Assembly (NCBI GenBank): GCA_964495075.1
Contig: CAZBUJ010000024.1
Coordinates: 1 to 64,000 of the forward strand
DNA: 64,000 bases
From: JAFGJQ01 sp964495075
Lineage (GTDB): Bacteria > Planctomycetota > Phycisphaerae > UBA1845
Direction: 5' to 3'
This document shows, piece after piece, positions 16,968 to 28,000 of the stretch (position 1 is the stretch's first letter; each line of letters starts with the position of its first letter). The notes below the pieces were generated by a model. The model made no database searches. It was given only the letters and a program-made list of their open reading frames with translations, and was not told the origin of the DNA. A program made the translations under genes and the position numbers.

Positions 16968-18545
16968 ATGACGACGTCCCGTGATGGCATCGCCAATGAG
17001 CTTACCGGACCGGTGCCCACCGGCGCTTTTGAGACCGAGTTCCACGCCGTCCCGTCCCTGCCCAAGCTGGCGTGGTGCGCGATTCTGCAACGCGACAACC
17101 CGCGCATCCGCGTACGGCACGGACGGCACGTCGAGACGGCCGCCAATCGGTTCTTTGAGGGCATCTGGGACGGTCCGACGCAGGAAGGCGCGTTCGACCA
17201 ATCGTGCTTTTTCGTGGGTTCAGGGGGCAAAACCGTCGGGACGCGAGTGGTTTTCGCGTCACCGTGCCACACCCAGGAGAGACTTCACGTCATCCGGAAA
17301 GACGATCGGGTCTACGTCTCCAACTCCATGGCCTTTGCGCTCGTGCAGTCGGACACAATGCTGGACACGGGCTATGTGCCATACGTGCGCGATTTCCAGT
17401 CCATCGCGCTCGGCCTGCGACGGTACACCCGAAAGATCCCCTGCGCGGGCGGCCAGCACGTCGAACTGTTCTATCACTGCAACCTCGAGATCGACCGCAA
17501 GCTCAACATTACCGAGATCGAGAAGCCTGACCCGCCGCGCTTCCAGAACTTCGCTGAGTATGAGGCATTCCTGACCGGCGGACTCAAGCGAATGATGGCC
17601 AATGCCGGCAGCGCCGAGCGCGTTCAACGCTACAGGCCGGTGGCAACGCTTTCGTCCGGCTACGATTCGGTGGCCGCGGCGGCGCTGGGCCGCGACGTCG
17701 GCGCCACGCAGGCCATTACCTTCAACCGGCCCGGGCGGTACGTGCACGATGGAGGGGCGGACATCGGCCGGGCACTCGGCTACACGGATATTGAAGAGCA
17801 CGACGCCAACCGCTACCTCCGGCTGGACGAGATGCCCGAGGCGGAGTTCCTGGCCACCGGCGAACTGGGCACCGACGCCATCTGGGCCTCGTTCGATACC
17901 GACCTCAACGGCAAACTCGTCCTGACCGGGGTGCACGGCGACAAGGTGTGGAGCCGCAATCTCCACCCGTCCCGGGACATCGTCCGCTCGCTGCCGCCGG
18001 CGACCTCGCTCTACGAACACCGCTTGCAGCGCGGTTTCGTCTGTGTGCCCGTCCCTTATTTCGGCTGCGTGAGCTTCCCCGAGATCTACCGCATCAGTAA
18101 CTCAGAGGAGATGGCGGCATGGACGTTGGGCACCGACTACGACCGCCCCATCCCGCGGCGATTGGCGGAGCAGCGCGGCGTGAAGCGTGAACTGTTCGGC
18201 CACAACAAGATCGGGGCGGGATTCAACATGCACTACGATATGCTATTCCGCATGCGCCACCGCATGAACCCACACTCGTTCCAGAGCTTCAGCCAGTTCC
18301 TGAGCGCTCGGCGCCGCGACCGCCCCTTGGCCGCCCGCCTGGATGGCTGGCGGACTTTCTTGCCGCGGGCCATGCTCATTTACGGCAACCACGCGTGCCG
18401 GCGACTCCGGTTGCCGGTGCAGTTGTGGAGCGGCTCCAAGGCCGACAACTACGTTTGCCATCCCGGCGCCCCGTCCTACCTGATCCACTGGGGACAATCC
18501 GTGATTGCCCAACGGTACCGAATTGACGCAGACGCAGATTCGTGA
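16968..18545 (+). CDS. PP-loop (asparagine-synthase-like) protein of unknown substrate
   Basis: The 525-residue protein has an ATP-pyrophosphatase loop at ~227-235 (TLSSGYDSVA), the SGGxDS signature of asparagine synthase-type enzymes with Tyr for the second Gly. TGVHGDKVWSRN (~323) and LFGHNKIGAG also fit the synthetase domain. The ~200-residue N-terminus does not begin with the catalytic Cys of class II glutamine amidotransferases, so ammonia release from glutamine is not expected. Similar proteins serve in natural product and glycan pathways. GGAG precedes the ATG. Its 3' end overlaps the convergent PEP-CTERM gene by 70 bases. Confidence 0.72.
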   Translation: MTTSRDGIANELTGPVPTGAFETEFHAVPSLPKLAWCAILQRDNPRIRVRHGRHVETAANRFFEGIWDGPTQEGAFDQSCFFVGSGGKTVGTRVVFASPCHTQERLHVIRKDDRVYVSNSMAFALVQSDTMLDTGYVPYVRDFQSIALGLRRYTRKIPCAGGQHVELFYHCNLEIDRKLNITEIEKPDPPRFQNFAEYEAFLTGGLKRMMANAGSAERVQRYRPVATLSSGYDSVAAAALGRDVGATQAITFNRPGRYVHDGGADIGRALGYTDIEEHDANRYLRLDEMPEAEFLATGELGTDAIWASFDTDLNGKLVLTGVHGDKVWSRNLHPSRDIVRSLPPATSLYEHRLQRGFVCVPVPYFGCVSFPEIYRISNSEEMAAWTLGTDYDRPIPRRLAEQRGVKRELFGHNKIGAGFNMHYDMLFRMRHRMNPHSFQSFSQFLSARRRDRPLAARLDGWRTFLPRAMLIYGNHACRRLRLPVQLWSGSKADNYVCHPGAPSYLIHWGQSVIAQRYRIDADADS

Positions 18546-19087
18546 GACGCACGATGGCGCAAGAGCATCAAACCGCCTAAGGCCAGGAGGCCAAGGGTCG
18601 TGGGTTCCGGTACGATGATTGTTCCGGGCACAAACGAGACCTCATCAACGAACGCCCCGCCTTCCATGACGAAACCTTCGGTGAGGTCGCCGGGAGTCAC
18701 GCCCGGCGAGATCGTGGTGGTGCCGTCACTGAGACCCGTGAACTCGATTGTGGCAAGAAGGACGTCCTCCCCAGAGATTGACTCGGGAAACGCGAAGCCA
18801 GCGAGGAAGTCGCCGTCCGGCGCTTGCCCATCGGAGAGCCACAGCGGTCCGATGCTCGGCGGATCCGTCGGGGCCGCCACGGTGAGGTCATCCACATCGA
18901 GGTCAAGTCCCCACGCGGCTACGGGGTTCTCGGGAGCGATATCGGCGTAGATGCTTACCGTCGCGGTCCCGCCAAGCGGCACCAACCCGGGGTTCGGTTC
19001 GACGTAGACCACAATGTCGCCGAGCGCGGCCGGCGCTGACAGCGCGGCGAGCAGCACGGCGACAGAGAGCAGTTTGCCTTTGTACAT
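18476..19087 (-). CDS. PEP-CTERM sorted exoprotein
   Basis: The 203-residue protein has a signal peptide (KLLSVAVLLAALSAPAALG), then a ~130-residue beta-rich domain (VEPNPGLVPLGGTATVSIY ... ATIEFTGLSDGTTTI) like cohesin-type or PEP-CTERM exoproteins. The sorting signal follows: VPEPTTLGLLALGGLMLL and the basic stop RHR. Unusually, 25 residues follow the Arg cluster, reading into the opposite gene. AGGA lies before the ATG at 19087. The product should be processed by an exosortase, which is not encoded in this window. Confidence 0.85.
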   Translation of the reverse strand: MYKGKLLSVAVLLAALSAPAALGDIVVYVEPNPGLVPLGGTATVSIYADIAPENPVAAWGLDLDVDDLTVAAPTDPPSIGPLWLSDGQAPDGDFLAGFAFPESISGEDVLLATIEFTGLSDGTTTISPGVTPGDLTEGFVMEGGAFVDEVSFVPGTIIVPEPTTLGLLALGGLMLLRHRASHESASASIRYRWAITDCPQWIR

Positions 19088-19243
19088 GATTCCTGACTCC
19101 ACCTCCGGGTGTTCGAGAGAGCATCACACGCTATGTTCTGCACGATCCTGAGGATCGCAGCATCCGTCATCGGACTTTGCCGATGGCACTGCGGGCTTTG
19201 GCCGGCGGTGAGGGACGGCCAGCACCACCGTCGGGCCACGGGG

Positions 19244-22200
19244 TTACGAAGGGGCTTTGTGGTAGCACGTGAGCCACATGCCATAATCCACGAGCGTTAT
19301 GCAACCGTCGCGGTCGAGATCCGCATCCGGCAAGTACCCCACCTGGCCGTCGCAGGTGCCAAACGCTTCCATGATGAGCGAGCGGTCGTCGGCGTTCACG
19401 CGGCCATCGCCGTTCACATCGCCACACATCGTACAGGTGACCTCGAGCGCGAGTTCGCCGGCGGGTCGCAGAGGCAGCCACACCGCAGGCGGTGTTTCCT
19501 GAGCGAGGGCAGCGTTGAAGATGCCGACGGTCGTGTCGAGTTCGCCAGTTTCCCAGGCCCAGCCTCCCTCCGCGCTGTCGGGCGTATTGTTGTGAAGCTG
19601 GATCCAGTACGTACCACCGCCGAGGCTGATGTTCGGCTCGAGGTCAATCGTGTACTCATACTCATCGACTTCACCGAAGTGAATTCCCGTCGTCTGCTTG
19701 GTGGTCGCCGGGTTCGGTCCATAGGTCGCGATGATCGGTCCGGGCGATCCGTCAGCACCGTTGCGGCGAAAGACGACCGTGAAAGCGTCGGGGTCCGTCA
19801 CTCCGACGGGCAGATACGCCCCCCAGAATCGTAATGAGTCGATCTCCTGCACGTCGCCCTCGCAGACAATGAAGTTGTCGGCGGCGTACTGTACGCCGGT
19901 CTCGCTGCCGCCGGGGCAGTGGAGATCGGAGAACACCAACCCGAACTGGTTCGGGGCCTGGGTCAGACACGCGTACTCGCCACAATCGGCCGGGCATGAG
20001 CAGCAGTCCTCCAGGGGAGCGCAAACGTCGTCGCCGCACACGGGTTCATCGCAACCCGCGACGACGGTGATGCCAACGGGGACGGTGTGCCCCACCCCGT
20101 CACAGCCCAGCTCATCCCCGAAACCATCGTAGACGCAATAGGACGCTTCCTGCGGATACGCACCTTGCACCCAGAGGATCACGATTTCGTCGTAGGTCTC
20201 AGCCTGAAAGTAGACCGTGGCGGGACCGCTGCCGTCGGCCAAGGTCACCTCGGTCAGCGCGAGGTCCCCGTTGACGTACACCTCAAGGTAGCCGCCGTTC
20301 CATCCGTCGCCCCAATCGTCCCACATGGTGATCGAGTGCTGACAGGGCTCGTACTCACCGCACGGCGGATTGAAGGCCCCAGTCTGGCACTCCTCCGCCG
20401 GAAGGCCGGGCAGGAAGCGACCGTCACAGTCCGCCTCAAGCACGGCCGACGTGGTGCCCGCATGTTCGTCGCAGCAGCAGCCGGGGTTGCCGCACGGCGG
20501 GGCCAACTCCTCGCAAGCCACGCCGGTGTGGAACACGTTTTCCCGCGGACATGCGGCACACTCGACACCGCTTGTGCAACTGGCCGTCACCGGGTCGCAA
20601 CATGCGCCGTAGGCCGCCGGACCGTCGCAAGCGTAAATGTTGGCGATCAGTTGGGCCGTATCGCCGGGCATGCCGTTTGGACCGGTGTTGCCGGGCGAAT
20701 AGTAGACTCGTCGGTCGGGGCGCCAAGCCATTGCAACGAAAGTCTCCCCGGTCCCTTCCACGATCATGGTGCCGTCCGACACGGCTCCCTCCACGATCGT
20801 GCACTTGTCGCCGACCATGGGATCGAACGTGTTTACATTGCACCAGACACAGTCGGTCCCGTCGCCCGCGTACGTCATGTCCAAACGATAGCCCTCGCTT
20901 GTGACGGGGCAGTATGCGGATGTCATGATCCGCCCGGCAAGTGCATTGTCCTGGATCGAGGGATACGTCCATTGGCCCAGGATCACTTTGCCGGTCGCGT
21001 CGACGTAGTCGGCCAGGACATCACCCATGGCGACGTTGTCGGCGTAGGGGTATTCCACCCACGTGAAAACGGCGCAGTACTCGCGGAGGTCCGCAAGCGT
21101 GGGTGTACCGGACCTGGCATCCCAGTAGTCCACACGACAGGCGCACAGCTCGGACAGCTTCTGTCGCCAGGAGGGGCTGTCGGCCTGGGTCGGGGCGTAG
21201 AGAATTCCGCGGCACTCCCACTCGCCGCACGGCGGCTCGAACGCGCCGGCCACGCATTGGCTCTCGTCGAGGCCGGGAACAAACCGGCCACCGACATCGA
21301 GACAGGCGGCCTCGTACTCGACCCACAGCATCTCGTCGGCATCGAGACAGCAGCAGCCCGGCGTCCCGCACGACGGCTCCAACTCCTCGCACGCCACCCC
21401 CGCTTCGAACCGGGAGCCTTCGGGGCAACTGATCTCGGGTGTGCCACTCACACACTCGCCGGTAAAGCGATCGCAGCATGCCCCCGGATTCCCGCAAGGC
21501 GGATCGAAGCCTGAACATGCCATGCCGGCCGAGAATTGCAGGGGAGGAAAACAGCCTGTTGCCTCCGTCTCTTCCGTGCAGTTGCCTGTCGCGGGATCGC
21601 AGCAGGCGCCGTACACGGGATCGCATGAACAACAGATTCCAAACTCCCCGACCGCGAATGCGTCCTCGGCGAGTTTCGTTATGGTGATCGTCTCGATGTT
21701 CGACGCGCACACGCCAACGTAGGCCGCCCCGGCACTTCCGTGGGCGGTGAACGGTTCCGAAGACAACACGTCGTTGACGGTGACCTGGAATTCGACCGGC
21801 GCCCACTCATCCGGCTCGACATAGAAGTAGAAGCCGCAGGTACCGGGTGGAAGCGTAAGAGTCACCTCATTCGCGTACCGGGTCGTGAGATAAACGTCTC
21901 CTTCGTAGCCGTGGCTCCAACTCGACCATGTGTCCGGCACCTCGAGATGAAACATCGGAAGCGAGAACCCAATGGTGCCGCCCACTGAGCACGGTGAAGG
22001 CACACTGTCGACTTCTTCCCACACCGGCCGGATGTCATCCGCAAACGGTGTCGTCGTGCACTCGCACAGCGTCGCGGGGGGAGGATCGGTCGGGGTCTCA
22101 AGAAACACGAACGTGATTTCCGGCAGGTCTCCGCACGGCGGCTCGAAGTCCGCGCAAGAACCGCCGGCAAGGAACCGCGAGCCCTCGCACAACCGTTCCC

Positions 22201-23512
22201 GCACGTTGTCCTGGCAGAAACCGTCGCCGCTCCAGTCGTCGCAGCAAGCGCCGGGATTGCCGCACGCTGGTTCCAGGTCGTGGCAGAGTATCCCCGGCGA
22301 GAACTCCAGCGGGGCAAGGCAGTCCGCCGCCTCGACCTCGTCCGTACAGATGCCGGTCAGAGGATCACAGCAAGCGCCGATGGATGGACCGCAATGGCAG
22401 TTGGGGTCTTCCATGGCCGCCTCGGCACAGAACATATCCCACCCCTCGCCGCCTTCCTCGCAGCAATAGGGCATGGACAGGCAGACGGCTTCGCAGCACT
22501 CTGCGTCGTCGCAGTAGGGCGTGCCGTTGGCGTCGCAGCAGTCACCGGCCGTCGGATCGCCGCAGCCGCCGCCGCCACCACAATGGCAGTTGGGGTCTTC
22601 CATGGCCGCCTCGGCACAGAACATATCCCACCCCTCGCCGCCTTCCTCGCAGCAATAGGGCATGGACAGGCAGACGGCTTCGCAGCACTCTGCGTCGTCG
22701 CAGTAGGGCGTGCCATTGGCCTCGCAGCAGTCACCGGCCGACGGATCGCCGCAGCCGCCGCCACCACCGCAATGGCAGTTGGGGTCTTCCATGGCCGCCG
22801 CGGCACAGAACATGTCCCACCCCTCGCCGCCTTCCTCGCAGCAATAGGGCATGGACAGGCAGACGGCTTCGCAGCACTCTGCGTCGTCGCAGTAGGGCGT
22901 GCCATTGGCCTCGCAGCAGTCACCGGCCGACGGATCGCCGCAGCCTCGCTCGGCCCTTACGGTGGCTTCGGGGCCCAGAAGACTTGCCAGCCCGAGAGTG
23001 CTGTCTCTGGTAGGTCCGAGCACCGATTCCGGAGAGGCTGTTGCCGTGCCGGCGCCGGGTGGCCCGCCCACGCTTTGTGAGGGCATGGACTTGGCCCGTC
23101 GGGGCGCCGAACGGGCAAGGCCGCGTGAGTGTGACCATGCCACTCCCGAAGAAAGCAAGGCGGTTTCCGGAGACGGCGCCAGCGGCGGGGACGGCGTCAT
23201 CTCTCGGGCGAGGGCATCCAGCGAATTCGCCGTGGGAAGGTCCGAGTCCGTCAAACGGTGCACATCGATGGTGTTGCGTCCCGGCGAGTCGACCGGACAG
23301 TCCTCAGCCCCCGGCACGTCCACAATGCGCTCCTCCGTGGCAGTTGCTCGCGTGCTTTCATTGTCGATGGTAGTGCGATCCTGCAGCGCGACAGCCGCGA
23401 CACTGGACTCCGTCACGGTGCGAGGCGGGCGTGAGTCCGTACCACTCTGCGCTGAGGCCATAGCCGCCCCGAGAAGTGCCACCCAACACACCAAGTTCTT
23501 CTTTCCGGTCAT
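19244..23512 (-). CDS. Very large Cys-rich secreted protein with C-terminal dockerin-like repeat
   Basis: The start is the ATG at 23512, behind AAGGAAG and before a signal peptide (KKNLVCWVALLGAAMASAQ); 1,422 residues. After a ~170-residue Ser/Pro-rich stretch come three 63-residue Cys-rich repeats (YCDDAECCEAVCLSMPYCCE), then repeated ~45-residue units of the pattern GACCD...C...F..G..C..L.PPCG separated by beta-type domains. The C-terminus has two EF-hand-like loops (DVNGDGRVNADD and DADLDRDGCITLVDY), a dockerin-I-like arrangement. Such proteins are typical planctomycete surface or exoproteins; ligand and role are unknown. Confidence 0.85.
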   Translation of the reverse strand: MTGKKNLVCWVALLGAAMASAQSGTDSRPPRTVTESSVAAVALQDRTTIDNESTRATATEERIVDVPGAEDCPVDSPGRNTIDVHRLTDSDLPTANSLDALAREMTPSPPLAPSPETALLSSGVAWSHSRGLARSAPRRAKSMPSQSVGGPPGAGTATASPESVLGPTRDSTLGLASLLGPEATVRAERGCGDPSAGDCCEANGTPYCDDAECCEAVCLSMPYCCEEGGEGWDMFCAAAAMEDPNCHCGGGGGCGDPSAGDCCEANGTPYCDDAECCEAVCLSMPYCCEEGGEGWDMFCAEAAMEDPNCHCGGGGGCGDPTAGDCCDANGTPYCDDAECCEAVCLSMPYCCEEGGEGWDMFCAEAAMEDPNCHCGPSIGACCDPLTGICTDEVEAADCLAPLEFSPGILCHDLEPACGNPGACCDDWSGDGFCQDNVRERLCEGSRFLAGGSCADFEPPCGDLPEITFVFLETPTDPPPATLCECTTTPFADDIRPVWEEVDSVPSPCSVGGTIGFSLPMFHLEVPDTWSSWSHGYEGDVYLTTRYANEVTLTLPPGTCGFYFYVEPDEWAPVEFQVTVNDVLSSEPFTAHGSAGAAYVGVCASNIETITITKLAEDAFAVGEFGICCSCDPVYGACCDPATGNCTEETEATGCFPPLQFSAGMACSGFDPPCGNPGACCDRFTGECVSGTPEISCPEGSRFEAGVACEELEPSCGTPGCCCLDADEMLWVEYEAACLDVGGRFVPGLDESQCVAGAFEPPCGEWECRGILYAPTQADSPSWRQKLSELCACRVDYWDARSGTPTLADLREYCAVFTWVEYPYADNVAMGDVLADYVDATGKVILGQWTYPSIQDNALAGRIMTSAYCPVTSEGYRLDMTYAGDGTDCVWCNVNTFDPMVGDKCTIVEGAVSDGTMIVEGTGETFVAMAWRPDRRVYYSPGNTGPNGMPGDTAQLIANIYACDGPAAYGACCDPVTASCTSGVECAACPRENVFHTGVACEELAPPCGNPGCCCDEHAGTTSAVLEADCDGRFLPGLPAEECQTGAFNPPCGEYEPCQHSITMWDDWGDGWNGGYLEVYVNGDLALTEVTLADGSGPATVYFQAETYDEIVILWVQGAYPQEASYCVYDGFGDELGCDGVGHTVPVGITVVAGCDEPVCGDDVCAPLEDCCSCPADCGEYACLTQAPNQFGLVFSDLHCPGGSETGVQYAADNFIVCEGDVQEIDSLRFWGAYLPVGVTDPDAFTVVFRRNGADGSPGPIIATYGPNPATTKQTTGIHFGEVDEYEYTIDLEPNISLGGGTYWIQLHNNTPDSAEGGWAWETGELDTTVGIFNAALAQETPPAVWLPLRPAGELALEVTCTMCGDVNGDGRVNADDRSLIMEAFGTCDGQVGYLPDADLDRDGCITLVDYGMWLTCYHKAPS
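22391..22957 (-). repeat. Three tandem 189-bp repeats inside the Cys-rich protein gene
   Basis: The word AATGGCAGTTGGGGTCTTCC starts at 22393, 22582 and 22771, exactly 189 bp (63 codons) apart, and the copies are almost identical throughout. Each encodes 63 residues with about a dozen Cys and ends in a Gly-rich linker. Near-identity at silent positions indicates recent duplication or ongoing homogenisation. Confidence 0.9.
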
Positions 23513-24305
23513 GTCGTTCTTCCTTTGCCTCGTGGTGACACAGAGCGAGAAATCACACTGATCGGCGAGTCGTTTATCGCTCTGTCGCACGTCGGCTGAG
23601 GCATGCGCCGAGGTCACCGGCGGCAGTGTACAGCTACGCCCACCATGCCCATCGGGGCGGAAGCACTTCGCTGTAACGGTTTACGAGAGCACAGACACAG
23701 TACTCCTGGACCATTCGGAGCGGTCGACGGAGACATGCCAGTCTTGGAACGATACCCGCGGACGTCCGCGCGACCCGCGCTGGGACGGCGAAGAGTCACG
23801 GTGATGTGAACGGAGTTGTATTCGCCCCTCCTGGTGAAGCCTCCAAACGCGGCGAGGCCGCCATTCGGCTCGACGATCAGTCACGCTGTTCGTTCTGTCC
23901 TCGCCGTATTACCTTTCATGTCACAGGTGGAAACGGGTCCGTCAATGCGATGGGGACTTGCGCAACGCGGACCATCGGCCGCGATGCCTCCCGTGCTGCT
24001 TGACGAAGGCGCTCCAGCGCCCGGCGAACACGGATGGTCCGCTGAACGCCCAGCCCTCCGACCGTAGTGTCCCGTCTCCTTATACTACCCGAATTCGGCG
24101 CCCGAAAGTGCGCGCGCTAACAGAGGATTCGGGTCTTTTTCTGCCGATACCACGCACGCGCAGGCGCATGCGGCCCAATGAGGTCCGATATCGAGGCCAT
24201 GCAGCTCGACGAACCGTTTGGTCGTCGCGTCTGGTCGGCGATTCACGTAAACTGAATCTGGGTTTCGGGGGAGGCACAACCGGTCCGAACCGGCCCGAGG
24301 GACAA
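23513..24305. other. Intergenic region, no gene seen
   Basis: About 790 bases between two divergently oriented genes (the Cys-rich protein and the sigma factor), so promoters for both must lie here. The open frame that leads into the sigma gene from 23958 has no start signal and no sigma-like content before 24306. Confidence 0.5.
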
Positions 24306-24884
24306 ATGTCGGCCGACAAGCGGGAAACGGTTACGCGCATGCTGCGAGCGGCAAGTGCCGGCGATCGTGCGGCCTCGCATGACCTGCTGCCGCTGGTCTA
24401 TGAGGAGCTTCGGGCACTGGCCCGGGCGCGGCTGCGGCATCTGCCGCCGGGACACACGCTTCAGCCAACAGCCCTGGTGCACGAAGCATACCTGCGGTTG
24501 GTCGGCGGCGGCGATCCGGATTGGGAGGGATGCGGCCATTTCTTCGCCGCCGCGGCTCGGGCAATGCGCGACGTCCTCGTGGAACACGCCCGGCGAAGGA
24601 TGGCCAAGAAACGCGGTGGCGGGCGAAAGCGCATCGCGATGGAGGAGGTAGAACCCATCCTCGAACCGCCGCCGGACGACGTCCTCGCTGTTGATGAGGC
24701 GCTTCAGCAGCTCGAGGCAGAGGACCCGCGTAAAGGGCAAGTCGTCAACATGCTGTACTTCGCAGGTATGACGGCGGAGGAGACGGCGCTCGCCTTGGGC
24801 GTATCTACTGGCACCGTGCGGCGAGAGTGGCGATACGTCCGGGCGTGGTTGGAACGCGAGTTGCGACGGACCAATCATCGCTGA
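24306..24884 (+). CDS. ECF sigma factor of the planctomycete/acidobacterial type
   Basis: The 192-residue product carries the signatures of the ECF subgroup found beside Ser/Thr kinases: LLPLVYEELRALARARLR, HTLQPTALVHEAYLRL, FFAAAARAMRDVLVEHARRR, and a region 4 with MLYFAGMTAEETALALGVSTGTVRREW. GAGGG precedes the ATG. It lies ~150 bases upstream of a kinase-TPR gene in the same direction. In this subgroup the kinase is thought to control the sigma factor, which would replace the usual anti-sigma factor. Confidence 0.9.
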   Translation: MSADKRETVTRMLRAASAGDRAASHDLLPLVYEELRALARARLRHLPPGHTLQPTALVHEAYLRLVGGGDPDWEGCGHFFAAAARAMRDVLVEHARRRMAKKRGGGRKRIAMEEVEPILEPPPDDVLAVDEALQQLEAEDPRKGQVVNMLYFAGMTAEETALALGVSTGTVRREWRYVRAWLERELRRTNHR

Positions 24885-25032
24885 CTCGGGTGTCGCCCGA
24901 CGCTTCTCCGTGGAAGCGGGTCTTGACGCGATTGGGTGCGCAATCGGACGGCCGAATACGGATTGATAGTAGGAACGCCCGGGCAGAATCCGCTCGGGAC
25001 CCGCGGTGGTAACCTGTAGAGAGCGGAGTCGC

Positions 25033-28000
25033 ATGCCGAATACCGTTCGTGGCCAAGCGGAAGAGGTTTTTCAGGAGGCGGCGGACCTCCCGCCGGGGAT
25101 GCGGTCGGGTTTTCTCGACGAGCGCTGTGGCGATGACCACACACTGCGGGATGAGGTGGAGTCGCTGTTGGCGTGCTTTAGCGAGAGCCGGATCGCCTCG
25201 CTTCGAGCCGTGGAGCTGCGAGACGAATCAGACACGGACCTTGTTGGACGAGAAGTGGGGCCATACCGGCTGCTGGAAGTCATCGGCGAAGGCGGTTTTG
25301 GGACGGTGTACTTGGGCGAGCAGACGGAACCGATCCGACGCAAGGTGGCCGTGAAGGTCATCAAGCTCGGCATGGACACCAAACAGGTGATCGCGCGATT
25401 CGAGGCGGAGCGCCAAGCATTGGCGCTCATGGATCATACGCACATAGCGAAGGTGTACGACGCTGGGGCGACGATGGACGGCCGGCCCTACTTCGCGATG
25501 GAGCTGCTGCGGGGCGTTCCCATTACCAAGTACTGCGATGAGCATCAGCTTTCCGTGAGGCAGCGGCTCGCGCTGTTCGCTCAAGTATGCCGGGCGGTGC
25601 AACACGCCCACCAGAAGGGGGTCATCCATCGAGATATCAAGCCTTCGAACGTGTTGGTGACGTTGCAGGATGGAGAACCCTCGCCGAAGATCATCGACTT
25701 TGGCATCGCCAAGGCAACGTGCGAGCCCCTGGTTCAAAGGACCCTGTTCACCGCGTTTCGACAGCTCATGGGGACGCCCGAGTACATGAGCCCCGAGCAG
25801 GTCGAGATGAGCGAGCTGGGAGTCGACTCCCGCAGCGACGTCTATTCGCTCGGGGTAGTGCTGTACGAGCTGTTGACGGGAACAACGCCAATCGACAGAG
25901 GGACGCTGCGCAACGCCGCCCTCACCGACGTCGAACGCACGATTCGTGAAGTCGAGCCACCCAAGCCCTCGCGGCGTGTGAGCACACCGGGCCCGGAACT
26001 GATGTCGGTTGCCCGGCACCGTCAGACGGAACCGCGTGGATTGCGCCGGCTGATTCGCGGCGACCTCGACTGGATCGTCATGAAGGCGCTGGAGAAGGAC
26101 CGGACGCGCCGGTACGACTCGGCCAGCGCCTTCGCCGCCGATATCGAACGCTACCTCAACAATGAGCCCGTGCTGGCAGGGCCGCCCGGAGCTGTGTATC
26201 AGTTCCGGAAGCTCATTGTCCGTCACAAAGCTCCGTTCGGATTCCTGGCCGCGTTGCTGGTTCTTCTGACGGGGTTCGGTGTCTGGATGAGCCTTCTGTA
26301 TGCCAGGGCTGACTCGTTGCGGCTGGAGGCGGAGGACAACCTGTTCCGCGCCCAAAACGCCGAGAAGCGGGCGCAGACGGAGGCGAAGGCGGCCCAGGAG
26401 ATCGTGGATTTTCTGGTGGGACTGTTTGCCGCCCCTCACCCGCTGCGGTCGCAGGGGAGCGATGTCCTGGCCCGCGAGATACTGGACCGCGGGGCGCGGC
26501 GCATTCGTGACGAACTTGATGATCAACCCGAGACGCAGGCGACGCTGATGGATACCATTGGACACGTCTACGCCAATCTGGGGATGTACGACGACGCCGT
26601 GGCACTGCTCCGCAGGGCCCTGGCGATTCGTCGCGAACGACTGGGTCCCGAGCACGCCCTGACGCTCTCCACCACAAACAGTCTGGCGCGAGCTCTGATG
26701 TTCAACGGTGGACAAGCCGAGGCCGAGCATATTCTGCGTGAAGCAATGGCGATCGGGCGTCGCACGCTTGGCGACGATCATCGCGAAACCGTCAAGTCGA
26801 TGACGAACCTCGCCTGGGCGTTGCAGTCGGAAGGGAGGTTAGCCGAAGCCGAGGTGCTGTATCGAAAGGCGCTGGCCATCCAGCGCCGCGTGCTGGGCAA
26901 CGATGAACTCGCCACCCTGGCCTCCGTCGGTTCTCTCGCGTGGGTCCTGGAACATCTGAGGAAGTTCGAGGAAGCGGAGGCGCTCGCTCGCGAGGCTCTG
27001 GAAACGACGCGCCGGCTGCACGGTGACGATCACCTCTACACGGCAGACGCGATGGGCGTCTTGGGTACGCTCCTGATGATTCAGGACAGAACGGCTGAGG
27101 CTGAACCGATGCTCCGCGGAGCCGAAGCGCTCCATCGCCGGATTCTGGGCGACGAGCATCCGATGGCACTTCAGTCAACGCGTCATTTGGTTATGCTGCT
27201 TCAGCACCAGGGGAAGCTGGAGGACGCCGAAGAGCACTGTCGACAGTTGTTGACGAAATGTCGGCGCGTGTTGGGCGACGACGACGAACTGACGCTTCAG
27301 TGTGCGTCCCAGCTCGGCGGACTGCTGCTGGATCAGGACAAACTTGCTGTGGCGGAAGCGGTGCTCCGCGAGGCGCTGGCCAGCCTCCGCCAGAAGCTCG
27401 GGGAACAGAGCCGGCATACCGTGGTCTGTACACACCGGCTGGGGCAGGTCCTGGTGGGTCGAGGTCAGATCGGCGAGGGACAAGCACTGCTTCATGACGC
27501 ACTCGAGTGGCGTGCGCGACTTCAGGGCGTCGATCCCGTTAGCCTGTTCGACGAGGTTCGCGCGTGGTGCGACGTTCAGTGGGTGCTGGGCGAGCCGTCA
27601 AAGACGGAGTCCTTGCTGCGGCTGACGCTCGAGGGCTTGCGTCGATCGCGGGGAGAGGACGATCGAACGACGCGACAAGCCGAGATTCTGTTGGCACTGG
27701 CACACACGAATAAGGACGAAGTCGGAAGAACGGAAGGGCTGCTGCGCGAATTCATCGCCCTTGTCGGCGATGAACTCTCCAAAGAGGGCTGGCAGCCGAC
27801 GGGTGCAAAGATCGCCCTCGGACGATGCCTCGTAGCGCAAGCACGTTACGGCGAGGCCGAGCCCCTGCTCCTGGCAAGTCACGCCGTCGTGGAGGCGAAG
27901 TGGGGGAAGTGTCATGCGCTGACGCAACTGGCGGTGCAGTCCGTCCTGGACTTGTATGATGCGTGGGATAGGCCCGCCCAGGCTGCGGCATGGAAAGCAA

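Noticed and set aside
22391..22957. Regular repeat array considered as CRISPR
   Set aside because: Units are 189-bp contiguous coding repeats without spacers; no CRISPR array or cas gene was found in the window.
22280..23080. Repetitive open frames on the plus strand over the Cys-rich repeats
   Set aside because: Their regularity comes from the 189-bp repeat of the real minus-strand gene.
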